Shown here: positions 53,246 through 62,419 of the stretch, in pieces
Position numbering within the stretch: position 1 is the first letter of the stretch
Layout of the letters: each line of letters begins with the position of its first letter
Assembly (NCBI RefSeq): GCF_900112755.1
Contig: NZ_FOMW01000004.1
Coordinates: 186,001 to 250,000, forward strand
Direction of reading: 5' to 3'
DNA length: 64,000 nucleotides
Source of the DNA: Sulfitobacter brevis
Lineage (GTDB): Bacteria; Pseudomonadota; Alphaproteobacteria; Rhodobacterales; Rhodobacteraceae
Notes under the pieces: generated by a model
Told to the model about the DNA's origin: nothing
Databases searched by the model: none
The model's input: the letters and a program-made list of their open reading frames with translations, nothing else
Program-made: the position numbers and the translations under genes

Positions 53246-54037
53246 ATGTCCGGATTGCTTGCAGGAAAACGCGGCCTGATAATGGGTGTCGCGAACGAAC
53301 GGTCGATTGCATGGGGAATTGCTAAGGCAATGGCCGGGGCTGGCGCGGAGCTGGCCTTTACCTATCAGGGCGAAGCCTTTGGTAGCCGCTTGAAGCCGTT
53401 GGCCGAAAGTGTCGGCAGTGATTTCATGGTTGATGTCGATGTGACCGACGATGCTTCGCTTGATGCCGCGTTCGAGCAGTTGGGCGCACGCTGGCCGACG
53501 GTTGATTTCGTGGTCCACGCCATCGCCTTCTCGGACAAGTCCGAGCTAACGGGGCGGTTTCTGAATACCAGCCGTGCGAACTTCAAACATTCTATGGATA
53601 TCTCGGCCTATAGTTTCATCGAAGTGGCCCGCCGCGCGCATCCGTTGATGGTTGAGCAGGGCGGCACGCTGATCACGCTTACCTATCAGGGCAGCAACCG
53701 CGTGGTGCCGAACTATAACGTCATGGGTGTCGCCAAGGCGGCGCTGGAATCCGCGACACGCTATCTGGCCAATGACCTTGGCCCCGAAGGCATCCGCGTC
53801 AATGCGATCAGCCCCGGCCCGATGAAAACCCTGGCAGGGGCCGCAATCGGCGGCGCGCGCAAGACCTATAAGCACACCGACCAGAACGCCCCGCTGCGCA
53901 GCAATGCGACGCTTGAAGCTGTGGGCGGGACAGCGGTGTATCTGTGCTCGGATGCCGGTGCTTGCACCACTGGTGAGATCATCCGCGTTGACGGCGGCTT
54001 CCACGTGCTGGGCATGCCGCAAGCCGACCACTTGTAA
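53246..54037 (+). CDS. fabI: Enoyl-ACP reductase (NADH)
   Basis: A 263-residue short-chain reductase completing each elongation cycle. Catalytic Y157 and K164 (YNVMGVAK) and the second tyrosine Y147 match E. coli FabI (Y156, K163, Y146). The N-terminal GKRGLIMGVANERSIAWGIA is the FabI-specific NAD site. It is the target of triclosan in other bacteria. Co-transcribed with fabB. Confidence 0.96.
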   Translation: MSGLLAGKRGLIMGVANERSIAWGIAKAMAGAGAELAFTYQGEAFGSRLKPLAESVGSDFMVDVDVTDDASLDAAFEQLGARWPTVDFVVHAIAFSDKSELTGRFLNTSRANFKHSMDISAYSFIEVARRAHPLMVEQGGTLITLTYQGSNRVVPNYNVMGVAKAALESATRYLANDLGPEGIRVNAISPGPMKTLAGAAIGGARKTYKHTDQNAPLRSNATLEAVGGTAVYLCSDAGACTTGEIIRVDGGFHVLGMPQADHL

Positions 54038-54046
54038 GAAACCGCG

Positions 54047-54064
54047 CGGGGGCAAACGCCCCCG
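54047..54064 (+). terminator. Hairpin after fabI
   Basis: CGGGGGC and GCCCCCG form a 7-bp stem with an AAAC loop, 9 bases after the fabI stop and between fabI and the convergent RNA methyltransferase gene. No T-run, so strength is uncertain. Confidence 0.5.
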
Positions 54065-54101
54065 TCGCCCTGCCAAACGCCACGAGAGGTGTTGCGCTGC
54101 C

Positions 54102-55214
54102 CTAGCGCAGCGGCGGCGTCTGCCAGAGCCAGACTTTCATGCCCCCATGCGCCACGGCGGGACCCTGCGGCTTCCACGGCAGTCCGGTGGCTTTGGCCAA
54201 AGGCGGCTCGGACGTGACGAGCCCGACGCGCCAGCCCTTAAACCGTTCCAGCAGCGTCACCCCCAAAGTGCCGTAAAGCGGATAGAGCAATTTCTTGTTG
54301 CCGATCCGCGCGCCATAGGGCGGATTGACGATAACCAATCCGGGCGGACCGTCGGGCGGGGTGATCTCACCCGCACCGTGGCAGGCAAAACTGATCCAAT
54401 CCGAAACCCCTGCCCGTTCGGCATTTGCAGTGCTCATCCGGATCGCGCCAGCGTCGCGGTCGGAGCCATAGAAGCGCTGCTGCGGCGTCTTGGTCGGCGC
54501 GGCACTGCGCATCTCGTCCCAGACATCCTGATCAAAGCTCGCCAGTTGCTCGAAGGCAAAGCTGCGCGAGCGGCCGGGCAGCAAGCCTGCCGCGATTTCC
54601 GCCGCCTCGATGGGAAAGGTGCCCGAGCCGCACATCGGATCCAGCACCGGTTCGGTGCCGTTATAGCCGCATTGCCGCAGGAAGAGAGACGCGAGGTTTT
54701 CGCGCATCGGGGCCTTGCCGACCGCCTCTTTATGGCCGCGTTTGTGCAGGGATTCGCCCGAGGTATCGATGCTGATCGTCACCTGATTGTCGTGGATACG
54801 GACCTTGAGCACCATCTCTGCCTCGTCCGACAGGGTGATGCCGTGGCTCTCGCGCAGCGCGGTTTCGATCCTCTGGGTTGCAGCACCCGCATGATAGATT
54901 TTCGAGGCCTTGCAGGTCACCTGCACCTTGACTGGCACGTCGGAACGCAGCACATCCCCCCACGGAAATTTGCGCGACCGTTTATCAAGTTGCGCAAGGT
55001 GAAAGGCCATAAAACTACCGATGCGGGCCAATACTCGGGCCGTACCGCGCAGTTCCAGATTGGCGCGCCAGACCTCGGGCCAGCCGCCTTGCACTGTCAC
55101 CCCGCCCGGTGAAACGGTGGGCGCGACAAAGCGCTTTTCGACGGCTTCTTCGCAAAGCACCGCCTCGAGCCCCGGAGGGCAGACGAGAAAAATCTCAAAG
55201 GTCTGTTGTTCCAT
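54102..55214 (-). CDS. THUMP-domain RNA methyltransferase (RlmL/YcbY type)
   Basis: A 370-residue SAM-dependent RNA methyltransferase. The N-terminal THUMP domain (about 40-150) is followed by the Rossmann domain with motif I LDPMCGSGTFPIEAAEIA and the catalytic NPPY motif in LVIVNPPYGARIG. It resembles the RlmL half of E. coli YcbY, which makes m2G2445 in 23S rRNA; the RlmK half is absent. Start chosen at ATG 55214 (MEQQTFEIFLVCPPGLE). Convergent with fabI. Confidence 0.9.
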   Translation of the reverse strand: MEQQTFEIFLVCPPGLEAVLCEEAVEKRFVAPTVSPGGVTVQGGWPEVWRANLELRGTARVLARIGSFMAFHLAQLDKRSRKFPWGDVLRSDVPVKVQVTCKASKIYHAGAATQRIETALRESHGITLSDEAEMVLKVRIHDNQVTISIDTSGESLHKRGHKEAVGKAPMRENLASLFLRQCGYNGTEPVLDPMCGSGTFPIEAAEIAAGLLPGRSRSFAFEQLASFDQDVWDEMRSAAPTKTPQQRFYGSDRDAGAIRMSTANAERAGVSDWISFACHGAGEITPPDGPPGLVIVNPPYGARIGNKKLLYPLYGTLGVTLLERFKGWRVGLVTSEPPLAKATGLPWKPQGPAVAHGGMKVWLWQTPPLR

Positions 55215-55347
55215 CCCCGTGTCTTTAGAGGCAACGCCCGCCCACTGCGAGAGGCAACGGCGCTTTTCGAAAAATCGCCAGATCAATTTTGTTAAAATTT
55301 TGCGACACCGCCATCATTGTGTCGCGATTCATTTGCAAAATGGGTGC

Positions 55348-55713
55348 ATGGATTTTCGCCGGACATATCACGCCGAAGTGCTGCAATCGCGCCGCGACCG
55401 CGCCCGCCGCGCCATTTTCTGGTCGCGGGCCACTGGCGTGCTGCTGATGATCACCGTGGCCGCCACCCTGCGGTCGGAGCCTGAACTGCGCAGGGTACTG
55501 GCGGACGCTGGCATTGACGCGATGCTCAAGGTCACCGGGCGGGTCGCGGCGCCACAGTTGGCCGATGCCTCGGCTGTGACCTCTGAACGGATGCCGGTCA
55601 GTCGGGTCAAGGTGAACCGGCCCGCAATTGCCGCCCCGTCCGAGGGACATGACACCCAAGCGACAGCCGATGCGCTGGGGCAAGCACTTGCCGAACGCCG
55701 GATCACCGATTAA
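55348..55713 (+). CDS. Small single-pass membrane protein of unknown function
   Basis: A 121-residue protein with a basic N-terminus (MDFRRTYHAEVLQSRRDRARRAIF), one transmembrane helix (WSRATGVLLMITVAATL, about residues 25-41) and a soluble tail ending QALAERRITD. The longer upstream open frame overlaps the divergent methyltransferase and is unlikely. I recall similar uncharacterised roseobacter proteins. Convergent with the FKBP gene. Confidence 0.65.
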   Translation: MDFRRTYHAEVLQSRRDRARRAIFWSRATGVLLMITVAATLRSEPELRRVLADAGIDAMLKVTGRVAAPQLADASAVTSERMPVSRVKVNRPAIAAPSEGHDTQATADALGQALAERRITD

Positions 55714-55744
55714 CGCGCCAGCAGTTCCGACAGAGCCAGACACG

Positions 55745-55776
55745 AAAAAGGGCGACCCGCTTGCGCGATGCCGCCC
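55745..55776 (-). terminator. Terminator of the FKBP gene
   Basis: Minus strand: GGGCGGCATCGC-GCAA-GCGGGTCGCCC, an imperfect long stem with a GCAA tetraloop, then TTTTT. It lies about 25 bases after the FKBP stop. Confidence 0.7.
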
Positions 55777-55800
55777 CTCGTCAGTGCCGTGATCGCTTGA

Positions 55801-56229
55801 TCAGGCGATTTTAACCAACTCGATATCAAACTGCAGGTCTTTGCCCGCCAGCGGGTGGTTCGCGTCCAGCGTGACTGTCGCGTCATCCACGCTGACGACG
55901 GTGACCGGAACGGCCTGACCCTCGGGGGTCTGCATCTGCAACTGGGTGCCGAGTTCCAGCGGGATTTCCGCCGGAATGCCTTCGCGTGGCACGGCCTGAC
56001 GCATCTCGGGGTTGGCTTCGCCGTAAGCATCCTGACAGGCGACTTTGACGACCTTCTTGTCGCCGACAGCCATGCCGGGCAGTGCGGTATCAAGGCCGGG
56101 GATGATCTGGCCGGAACCTACCTGAAACTCCAGCGGGTCACGCCCTTCGGAGCTGTCGAATGTTGTGCCGTCCAGCAGGGTGCCGGTGTAGTGAATTGCG
56201 ACGGTATCGCCGGATTTGACCTCAGCCAT
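55801..56229 (-). CDS. FKBP-type peptidyl-prolyl isomerase (SlyD-like)
   Basis: A 142-residue cytoplasmic isomerase of the SlyD/SlpA type: VAIHYTGTLLDGTTFDSSEGRDPLEF at the start, GSGQIIPGLDTALPGM, and an inserted IF domain (about 70-120) between the FKBP strands. The C-terminal His-rich metal tail of E. coli SlyD is missing. ATG 56229 (MAEVKSGDTVAIHY) is the family start. Stand-alone gene. Confidence 0.92.
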   Translation of the reverse strand: MAEVKSGDTVAIHYTGTLLDGTTFDSSEGRDPLEFQVGSGQIIPGLDTALPGMAVGDKKVVKVACQDAYGEANPEMRQAVPREGIPAEIPLELGTQLQMQTPEGQAVPVTVVSVDDATVTLDANHPLAGKDLQFDIELVKIA

Positions 56230-56448
56230 GTTAATTTCCAATCTTATCGGTAAAAATTTATCGGAGGCCACGTATCTACGCAGGTGCTCCGGATTCGGCC
56301 GCAACCTGACAAAACATGCCCTTTATGTAAACCCCCGCGCCAAAAGCACGCGTAATGCGGCCTCAAGTTGCCGGATTGCCCTTTCATTTCGGGCCTTTTC
56401 CCTCTTCGTGCAGCATGCCACTCTATCCCAAAATCAGGGAGAGCGTTC

Positions 56449-57135
56449 ATGCCCATTACGACCTGCGTCTTTGACGCCTACGGCACACTTTTCGATGTTG
56501 CCGCCGCCGCGCGTCAAGCCGCTGCCGAACCGGAATTCGCCGCCATCAAAACCGACTGGCCCGCCGTCGCCGAACAGTGGCGGTTGAAGCAATTGCAATA
56601 TTCGTGGCTGCGCGCGGTCACTGGCGCACATACGGATTTTTGGGAAGTCACGCAAAACGGTCTCGATTGGGCGCTTGAGAAAACCGGCCATCATGGCGAT
56701 GCAGCGCTGCGCGCCCGGCTGCTGGCGCTCTATTGGGAGCTCCAAGCTTATTCCGAGGTGCCCGACATGCTGGCCGAGTTGAAAGCAGCCGGATTGAACA
56801 CTGCTATTTTGTCGAACGGCTCGCCCGCAATGCTCGACGGCGCGGTCGCTTCCGCAGGCATCGGTGGCGTGCTGGACGCCTGCCTTTCGGTCGAAACTGT
56901 CGGCATCTTCAAACCCGACCCTTCGGTATATGATCTTGTTGGCAGCCATTTCGGCTGTGACAAAGAAAACGTGCTCTTCGTCTCCTCCAACGGTTGGGAT
57001 GCTGGCGCGGCCACAGGCTACGGATTTGAAACCGCATGGGTCAACCGCAGCGGCGAGCCGATGGACCGCCTGCCATGGACGCCCTCGCATGTGCTCAAAG
57101 ACCTGACCGGAATACCCGCGCTGGCCGGTGTCTGA
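56449..57135 (+). CDS. Haloacid dehalogenase, type II
   Basis: A 228-residue HAD-superfamily hydrolase. The nucleophile is D9 in VFDAYGTLFD; ILSNGSPAMLDGAV, GIFKPDPSVYDLV (the Lys) and FVSSNGWDAGAATGYGF complete the L-2-haloacid dehalogenase pattern, so hydrolysis of 2-haloalkanoates with inversion is likely. ATG 56449 is chosen; the upstream frame is unsupported. Its stop overlaps the next start (TGATG). Marine bacteria often carry such genes, but whether a haloacid is the natural substrate is unknown. Confidence 0.88.
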   Translation: MPITTCVFDAYGTLFDVAAAARQAAAEPEFAAIKTDWPAVAEQWRLKQLQYSWLRAVTGAHTDFWEVTQNGLDWALEKTGHHGDAALRARLLALYWELQAYSEVPDMLAELKAAGLNTAILSNGSPAMLDGAVASAGIGGVLDACLSVETVGIFKPDPSVYDLVGSHFGCDKENVLFVSSNGWDAGAATGYGFETAWVNRSGEPMDRLPWTPSHVLKDLTGIPALAGV

Positions 57136-57959
57136 TGGCGCGGTTTGAAACCTCGGACGGATTGTCGCTCCATTATACCGACGAGGGCGATGGCCTGCCG
57201 ATCCTGTGTCTGTCAGGGCTGACCCGTACGACCGCAGATTTCGACTATGTCACCCCGCATCTGGCAGGCCACCGGCTGATCAAGATGGACTATCGCGGGC
57301 GCGGCCAATCCGATTTCGATCCAGACTGGAAGAATTACGTCCTGCCCGTCGAGTGCCGCGATGTCTTGGAACTGCTCGCGCATCTGAGCCTCGATAAAGT
57401 CGCGATCCTCGGCACTTCGCGCGGCGGGCTGAACGCGATGGGCCTCGCAATGGGGGCCAAGGACCGCCTGTTGGGCGTTGCGCTCAATGACATCGGGCCA
57501 GAGCTTGATACGCGCGGGCTGGAAGTTATCATGGGCTATCTGGGCCGCAATCCAACGGCCAAAACCCATGCCGAGGCCGCTGCCGCCATGCCGCGCTTCT
57601 TTCCCGAATTTAGCGCGGTGCCCGACAGCCGCTGGCGGGAAGAAGCCGCCAAGCATTACACCCAGACCGATAAGGGTTTGCAGATCACCTATGACAAGCA
57701 TCTGCGCGATGCCGTTGCTATGGCCGGTGCCGATGGTGCGCCAGACCTCTGGCCGTTCTTTGACGCACTCGCAGGTCTCCCGCTGTGCTGCATCCAAGGC
57801 GCCAACTCTAACTTGCTGAGCGATGCGACTGTCGCTGAAATGCGCCGCCGCCGTCCGGATATGGTGCTGGGCGTGGTCCCCGGTCGCGGGCATATTCCTT
57901 TTCTAGACGAACCCGAGGCTGTTGCCGCCCTCAAGACATGGTTGGAATTGATGACATGA
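57135..57959 (+). CDS. Alpha/beta hydrolase
   Basis: A 274-residue alpha/beta hydrolase. The oxyanion region is CLSGLTRTTADFDY, nucleophile S95 in ILGTSRGGLNAM (G-x-S-R-G), and the catalytic His is in VVPGRGHIPFLDEP. The substrate is unknown. Its start overlaps the dehalogenase stop and its own stop overlaps the dehydratase start (ATGA), so the three genes are translationally coupled. Lactone or ester hydrolysis fits the family. Confidence 0.85.
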   Translation: MARFETSDGLSLHYTDEGDGLPILCLSGLTRTTADFDYVTPHLAGHRLIKMDYRGRGQSDFDPDWKNYVLPVECRDVLELLAHLSLDKVAILGTSRGGLNAMGLAMGAKDRLLGVALNDIGPELDTRGLEVIMGYLGRNPTAKTHAEAAAAMPRFFPEFSAVPDSRWREEAAKHYTQTDKGLQITYDKHLRDAVAMAGADGAPDLWPFFDALAGLPLCCIQGANSNLLSDATVAEMRRRRPDMVLGVVPGRGHIPFLDEPEAVAALKTWLELMT

Positions 57960-58936
57960 ACATAGAGATGATCCGCGCCGCCCAAACCCGACTGGCAGGT
58001 GTCGCGCGCCACACGCCGCTGCTCGGCTCGCCATTTCTGGACGAGATCGCAGGCCGCCGTGTCTGGATCAAACCCGAATGCCTACAACACACCGGCAGCT
58101 TCAAGTTTCGCGGTGCGTGGTCAGCCCTGTCCGCGCTTGACGACAAGGTGCGCAGCCGCGGCGTGATCGCCTACTCCAGCGGCAACCACGCACAGGGCGT
58201 GGCCCTTGCCGCGCGGATGCACGGGGTGCCGGCGGTGATCATTATGCCGGCGGACAGCCCGCGCCTGAAGATCGCCAATACCCGCACTTACGGGGCCGAA
58301 GTGGTGCTCTATGACCGCGCGACCGAAAGCCGCGAAGAGATCGGCGACCGGATCAGCGCCGAGCGCGGGCTGACTTTGGTCAAACCCTACGACGATCCAC
58401 AGGTTATCGCGGGGCAAGGCACCACTGGGCTGGAAATCGCGGCACAGGCTGCCGAATTCGGTATCACGCAGGCGGATGTGATCGTTTGCTGCGGCGGCGG
58501 CGGCTTGTCGTCGGGGATCGCACTGGCGCTGGCGGCTGACGCCCCCGGCTTGCGGGTGCGCCCCGCCGAACCAGAAGGGTTTGACGATGCGGCCCGTTCT
58601 TTGCGTGAAGGTCGAATTCAGCGAAATGAGCGGCTGACCGGATCTATCTGCGACGCTATCGTTACCCCGCAACCGGGCGAGCTTACGTTCCCGATCTTGA
58701 AAGACCGCGCCGGTCCGGGGCTGGTGGTCTCGGACGATGAAGCGCTGCGGGCGATGGCGCAAGCTTTCAACCGGCTAAAGCTGGTCGCGGAACCCGGCGG
58801 CGCGGTGGCTTTGGCGGCTGCGCTGTTTCGCACCGATGAGATCGAGGGCGATGACGTGATCGTCACCATCTCGGGCGGCAATGTCGATACGGATATCTTT
58901 GCCCGCGCCTTGGCGACACTGGACCGCCCTGAATAA
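57956..58936 (+). CDS. Threonine/serine dehydratase-like PLP enzyme
   Basis: A 326-residue fold-II PLP enzyme. The Schiff-base lysine is in HTGSFKFRGA, the substrate loop is SSGNHAQGVA and the phosphate loop CGGGGLSSG. There is no C-terminal regulatory ACT domain, so this is a catabolic type (threonine ammonia-lyase, serine dehydratase or racemase-like). Last of a coupled three-gene set. Homologues sit in several amino-acid and ectoine catabolic clusters; here the neighbours do not decide the substrate. Confidence 0.87.
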   Translation: MNIEMIRAAQTRLAGVARHTPLLGSPFLDEIAGRRVWIKPECLQHTGSFKFRGAWSALSALDDKVRSRGVIAYSSGNHAQGVALAARMHGVPAVIIMPADSPRLKIANTRTYGAEVVLYDRATESREEIGDRISAERGLTLVKPYDDPQVIAGQGTTGLEIAAQAAEFGITQADVIVCCGGGGLSSGIALALAADAPGLRVRPAEPEGFDDAARSLREGRIQRNERLTGSICDAIVTPQPGELTFPILKDRAGPGLVVSDDEALRAMAQAFNRLKLVAEPGGAVALAAALFRTDEIEGDDVIVTISGGNVDTDIFARALATLDRPE

Positions 58937-59000
58937 TCCCGCACCCCACGCGGAAATCGTGCCAGAATTTGGTACACCCCTCATGAAAGGACCCTGACCT

Positions 59001-59789
59001 ATGCAGATTTTGGATACTGGTGACGTGCGGTTGCATTACCGCGTGGATGGCCCCGATGATGGCGCCCCGGTGGTCTTTGCCAATTCGCTGGGCACCGACA
59101 TGCGGTTGTGGGACCCGATCTTGCCGCTGTTGCCCAAGGGGCTGCGTCTGATCCGCTATGACAAGCGCGGGCATGGGCTGTCGACCTGCCCTTCCGGAAA
59201 TTACTCGATGGGGTCGCTGATCACCGATGTCGAAAAACTGATCGATCACTTGGGCGTCACGAATTGCGTCTTTGTCGGGCTAAGCATCGGCGGCATGATC
59301 GCGCAGGGGTTGGCGGTTAAACGGCTCGATCTTGTGCGGGCGATGGTTTTGTCCAATACCGCCGCGAAAATCGGCAATGCGGCGATGTGGGACGACCGGA
59401 TTGCCGCAGTGCGCGCAGGCGGTATCGAAAGCCTTGCCGACGGAGTGATGGAGCGCTGGTTCTCTGCCGAGTTCCGCGAAAAGCCCGAGCTTGAACTTTG
59501 GCGCAATATGTTGGTGCGCCAACCCGATGATGGCTATGCCGGATGCAGCGCCGCAATTTCGGGCAGCGATTTCTATGCGACCACGGCCACTTTGCGCCTG
59601 CCGACGCTGGGGATCGCTGGGGCCGAAGATGGCTCCACCCCGCCGGACCTTGTGCGCGAAACCACCGACCTGATACCCGGTTCGCGGTTTCATCTGATCC
59701 GCCGTGCAGGGCACCTGCCGTGCGTTGAGCAGCCTGAAGAATATGCGCAGGTGTTAAGCGAATTCTTAAAAAGTGTCGGCCATGTTTGA
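59001..59789 (+). CDS. pcaD: 3-oxoadipate enol-lactonase
   Basis: A 262-residue alpha/beta hydrolase of the protocatechuate branch of the beta-ketoadipate pathway. Nucleophile S95 in VGLSIGGMIAQGLA, YDKRGHGLS around residue 53-61 and the catalytic His in RRAGHLPCVEQPEEY match PcaD. It is followed by pcaB 28 bases later, which strengthens the call. An AAAGGA site precedes the ATG. Confidence 0.92.
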   Translation: MQILDTGDVRLHYRVDGPDDGAPVVFANSLGTDMRLWDPILPLLPKGLRLIRYDKRGHGLSTCPSGNYSMGSLITDVEKLIDHLGVTNCVFVGLSIGGMIAQGLAVKRLDLVRAMVLSNTAAKIGNAAMWDDRIAAVRAGGIESLADGVMERWFSAEFREKPELELWRNMLVRQPDDGYAGCSAAISGSDFYATTATLRLPTLGIAGAEDGSTPPDLVRETTDLIPGSRFHLIRRAGHLPCVEQPEEYAQVLSEFLKSVGHV

Positions 59790-59817
59790 TCTTACCACCC
59801 CAGCGAAAGTCTGACTT

Positions 59818-61143
59818 ATGGCCGCAAGTGTTTTCGACAGCCCTCTTTTTGCACACCTGTTTTCCACGGGTGAATGCGGGCGGCTGATGTCTGATACTGC
59901 CGCGATCCGCGCGATGTTGCTGGTCGAAGGGGCGCTGGCGCAAGTGCAAGGCAAGCAAGGCATTATCCCCGAGATCAGCGCCGCCGCGATTCACCGCGCC
60001 ACGCTGGAGGTGCAGGTCGATCCGGGTGCGATTGCCAAGGCGACAGGGGAGAACGGTGTGAGCGTTCCGGGGCTCGTGGCCGCGTTCCGCGACGAGATGA
60101 AAGCGCCCGAACACGCGCAATATGTGCATTGGGGGGCGACCAGTCAGGATATTCTGGACACCGCGCTGATGCTGCGGTTGCGCCAAGCCTTGCTGCTGGC
60201 CGAGACCGATCTGCATGCGGTGATCCGCGCCTTGGGCAAACAGGCGAAAGCCCATGCCCATCTACCAATGCCCGCACGCACCTATGGCCAGCATGCGACG
60301 CCGACCACATGGGGTGCGGTGGCAGCCGACTGGGGGGCGCCGCTCATCGAGGCGCTGGCGGGGCTAGAAAACCTGCGCAAGTCCACGCTTTGGGTGTCGC
60401 TGTCAGGCGCGGCAGGCACGGCATCGGCGCTGGGGCCGGAGGCGGCAAAGACACGGGCCGGATTGGCCAAAGCACTCGGGCTGCATGATCCACAACGCTC
60501 GTGGCACACTGATCGCGGCCCCATCCTGCGAATTGCCGATTGGCAGGGTCAGGTGATGGCTGCTCTGGCGCATATGGCTGAAACACTTATTGGGCTTACA
60601 AGCACTGATATAAGTGAAGTTTCTCTTGGCAGTTCGGGCGCGTCCTCGACCATGCCGCAAAAGCAGAACCCTGTTGCGCCCTCGGCCTTGCTGGCGTTGC
60701 ACCTGCAATTTAACGGGCTGCGCAGTACCTTGCAAAGCGCCGCCGTGCACCAGCACCAGCGCGACGGTGCGGCGTGGTTTGCCGAATGGATGGTAGTGCC
60801 ACAGCTCACGCTGAGCCTTGCTGCCGCGTTGCGACACGCCCGCGATATTGCCGAGAACATGACCCCGCATCCAATGCGGATGCACAGCAACCTTGATGAC
60901 AATCTTGGCCTGATCCATGCCGAAGCGCTGAGCTTTGCGCTGGCCGAGTTGATGCCACGTCCCAAGGCGCAGAAGGTGACAAAAGCGCTCTGCCTTGACG
61001 CGCTGCGCCAAGGCACGCCGCTGGAGGATTTGGCGCGGCACGACTACCCCGATCTGGGCAAGGATGTGTTTGAACCTGTGCGCGGCACCGGATTGGCGGC
61101 GCAGGATGCGCTGGCCTTTGCCAGCCGCGCCGCAAAGTTCTGA
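59818..61143 (+). CDS. pcaB: 3-carboxy-cis,cis-muconate cycloisomerase
   Basis: A 441-residue member of the fumarase/ASL superfamily that lactonises carboxymuconate. The signature is GSSGASSTMPQKQNPVAPSAL (serine loop), with RTYGQHATPTTWG and VHWGATSQDILDTALMLRL conserved blocks. The order pcaD-pcaB with no pcaC, pcaH or pcaG in the window means the rest of the pathway is encoded beyond it or on the other side of a break. Length is typical. Confidence 0.93.
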   Translation: MAASVFDSPLFAHLFSTGECGRLMSDTAAIRAMLLVEGALAQVQGKQGIIPEISAAAIHRATLEVQVDPGAIAKATGENGVSVPGLVAAFRDEMKAPEHAQYVHWGATSQDILDTALMLRLRQALLLAETDLHAVIRALGKQAKAHAHLPMPARTYGQHATPTTWGAVAADWGAPLIEALAGLENLRKSTLWVSLSGAAGTASALGPEAAKTRAGLAKALGLHDPQRSWHTDRGPILRIADWQGQVMAALAHMAETLIGLTSTDISEVSLGSSGASSTMPQKQNPVAPSALLALHLQFNGLRSTLQSAAVHQHQRDGAAWFAEWMVVPQLTLSLAAALRHARDIAENMTPHPMRMHSNLDDNLGLIHAEALSFALAELMPRPKAQKVTKALCLDALRQGTPLEDLARHDYPDLGKDVFEPVRGTGLAAQDALAFASRAAKF

Positions 61144-61331
61144 CGCATTAAACCGCCCCTGCTCTATCTTGCGAGGCGGAGTTGCACATACATTTTGTCG
61201 AACCGGAAGATGTCTCGACCGCGCGCGATCTCACATTGCGTGAATAATTCGACCTTGAGCTTCATAGTGCCTTGCAGGCCAAGTCGATCCGCGCAAGCTT
61301 GCTTGAAACAAATCAAGTAAGGGACGACCCA

Positions 61332-62414
61332 ATGATTAAAGCTGCCGTCTGCCACGCCTTTGGTGCCCCTCTGGTTGTCGAGGAGGTGCAACTGCGCGCG
61401 CCTGAAGGCAGCGAGGTCGAAGTAACAGTTGATGCGGTCGCGATCTGTCATTCCGATATTTCATTTGCTGCGGGCGCTTGGGGCGGATCATTGCCTGCCG
61501 TATATGGCCACGAGGCAGCGGGACGTATTTCGGCGCTGGGTGGAAACGTCAGAGGATTGGCGGTCGGCGATTCTGTCATTGTGACGCTTATCCGCGCCTG
61601 TGGGTCTTGTCCCAGTTGTTGCAGCGGGCGGCCCACGGGCTGCGAAACGCCCTATGACGGTGATCAGGGGCCACTGAAAACTGCGGATGGCGGCAAGTTG
61701 CACCAAGCGATGGCCTCGGGCGCTTTTGCAGAAAAGGTCGTCGTCGAGCAGGCGCAGGTCGTAAAAATCAGCCATGACATTCCCAAAGATGCGGCGAGCC
61801 TGATTGCCTGTGGGGTGATCACTGGCGTCGGTGCGGTGGTGAACGCGGCGGGCCTGCGTGCCGGTCAGGATGTTGTGGTGATCGGCGCAGGCGGCGTGGG
61901 ATTGAACGCGATCCAAGGTGCGCGGATCGCAGGCGCGCGGCGGATTGTTGCAGTAGATATGAGCGAGGAAAAGCTCGCCATCGCACGGGAGTTTGGCGCC
62001 ACCGACGGGGTGCTGGCCACAGCCGAAAAGCCCTGGCGCGAGGCGATGAAGCTGATGGGGCGCGGTGCCGATGCTGTTATCGTGACGGTCGGTGCGACCC
62101 CTGCCTATGACGCGGCCCCGAAATATCTGGCGGGCGGCGGGCGCGTGATCATGGTGGGCATGCCGCATTCGGGCGCGATGTCGACCTATGAGCCGGTGAT
62201 GTTGGCCGCCACGGGCCAGGGTATGGTCGGCTCCAAGATGGGCGATGTGGTGATTCAGCGTGATATCCCGTGGATGGTAGATCTGTATTTGCAAGGCCGG
62301 TTGAAGCTTGATGAGTTGATCTCGGCGCGGTGGACGCTGGAGCAGATTAACGAGGCGATTGAAGACACCAAATCAGGCGCAGCACGGCGCAATGTGATTA
62401 TGTTTAATCGCTAA
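61332..62414 (+). CDS. Zinc-dependent alcohol dehydrogenase, class III-like
   Basis: A 360-residue medium-chain dehydrogenase. Catalytic-zinc Cys and His are in AVAICHSDISF and YGHEAAGRI; structural-zinc cysteines are in ACGSCPSCCSGRPTGC; the NAD fold is VVVIGAGGVGLNAIQGARIAGA. ATG 61332 follows GGGA. It resembles the formaldehyde/S-(hydroxymethyl)glutathione type but the substrate is not determined. The 188 bases before it hold no gene; a dispersed element follows it. Confidence 0.85.
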   Translation: MIKAAVCHAFGAPLVVEEVQLRAPEGSEVEVTVDAVAICHSDISFAAGAWGGSLPAVYGHEAAGRISALGGNVRGLAVGDSVIVTLIRACGSCPSCCSGRPTGCETPYDGDQGPLKTADGGKLHQAMASGAFAEKVVVEQAQVVKISHDIPKDAASLIACGVITGVGAVVNAAGLRAGQDVVVIGAGGVGLNAIQGARIAGARRIVAVDMSEEKLAIAREFGATDGVLATAEKPWREAMKLMGRGADAVIVTVGATPAYDAAPKYLAGGGRVIMVGMPHSGAMSTYEPVMLAATGQGMVGSKMGDVVIQRDIPWMVDLYLQGRLKLDELISARWTLEQINEAIEDTKSGAARRNVIMFNR

Positions 62415-62419
62415 ACTAA

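Noticed and set aside
53904-55112. 402-residue plus-strand frame over fabI end and the RNA methyltransferase
   Set aside because: It is antisense to a clear THUMP/NPPY methyltransferase and has no recognisable domain.
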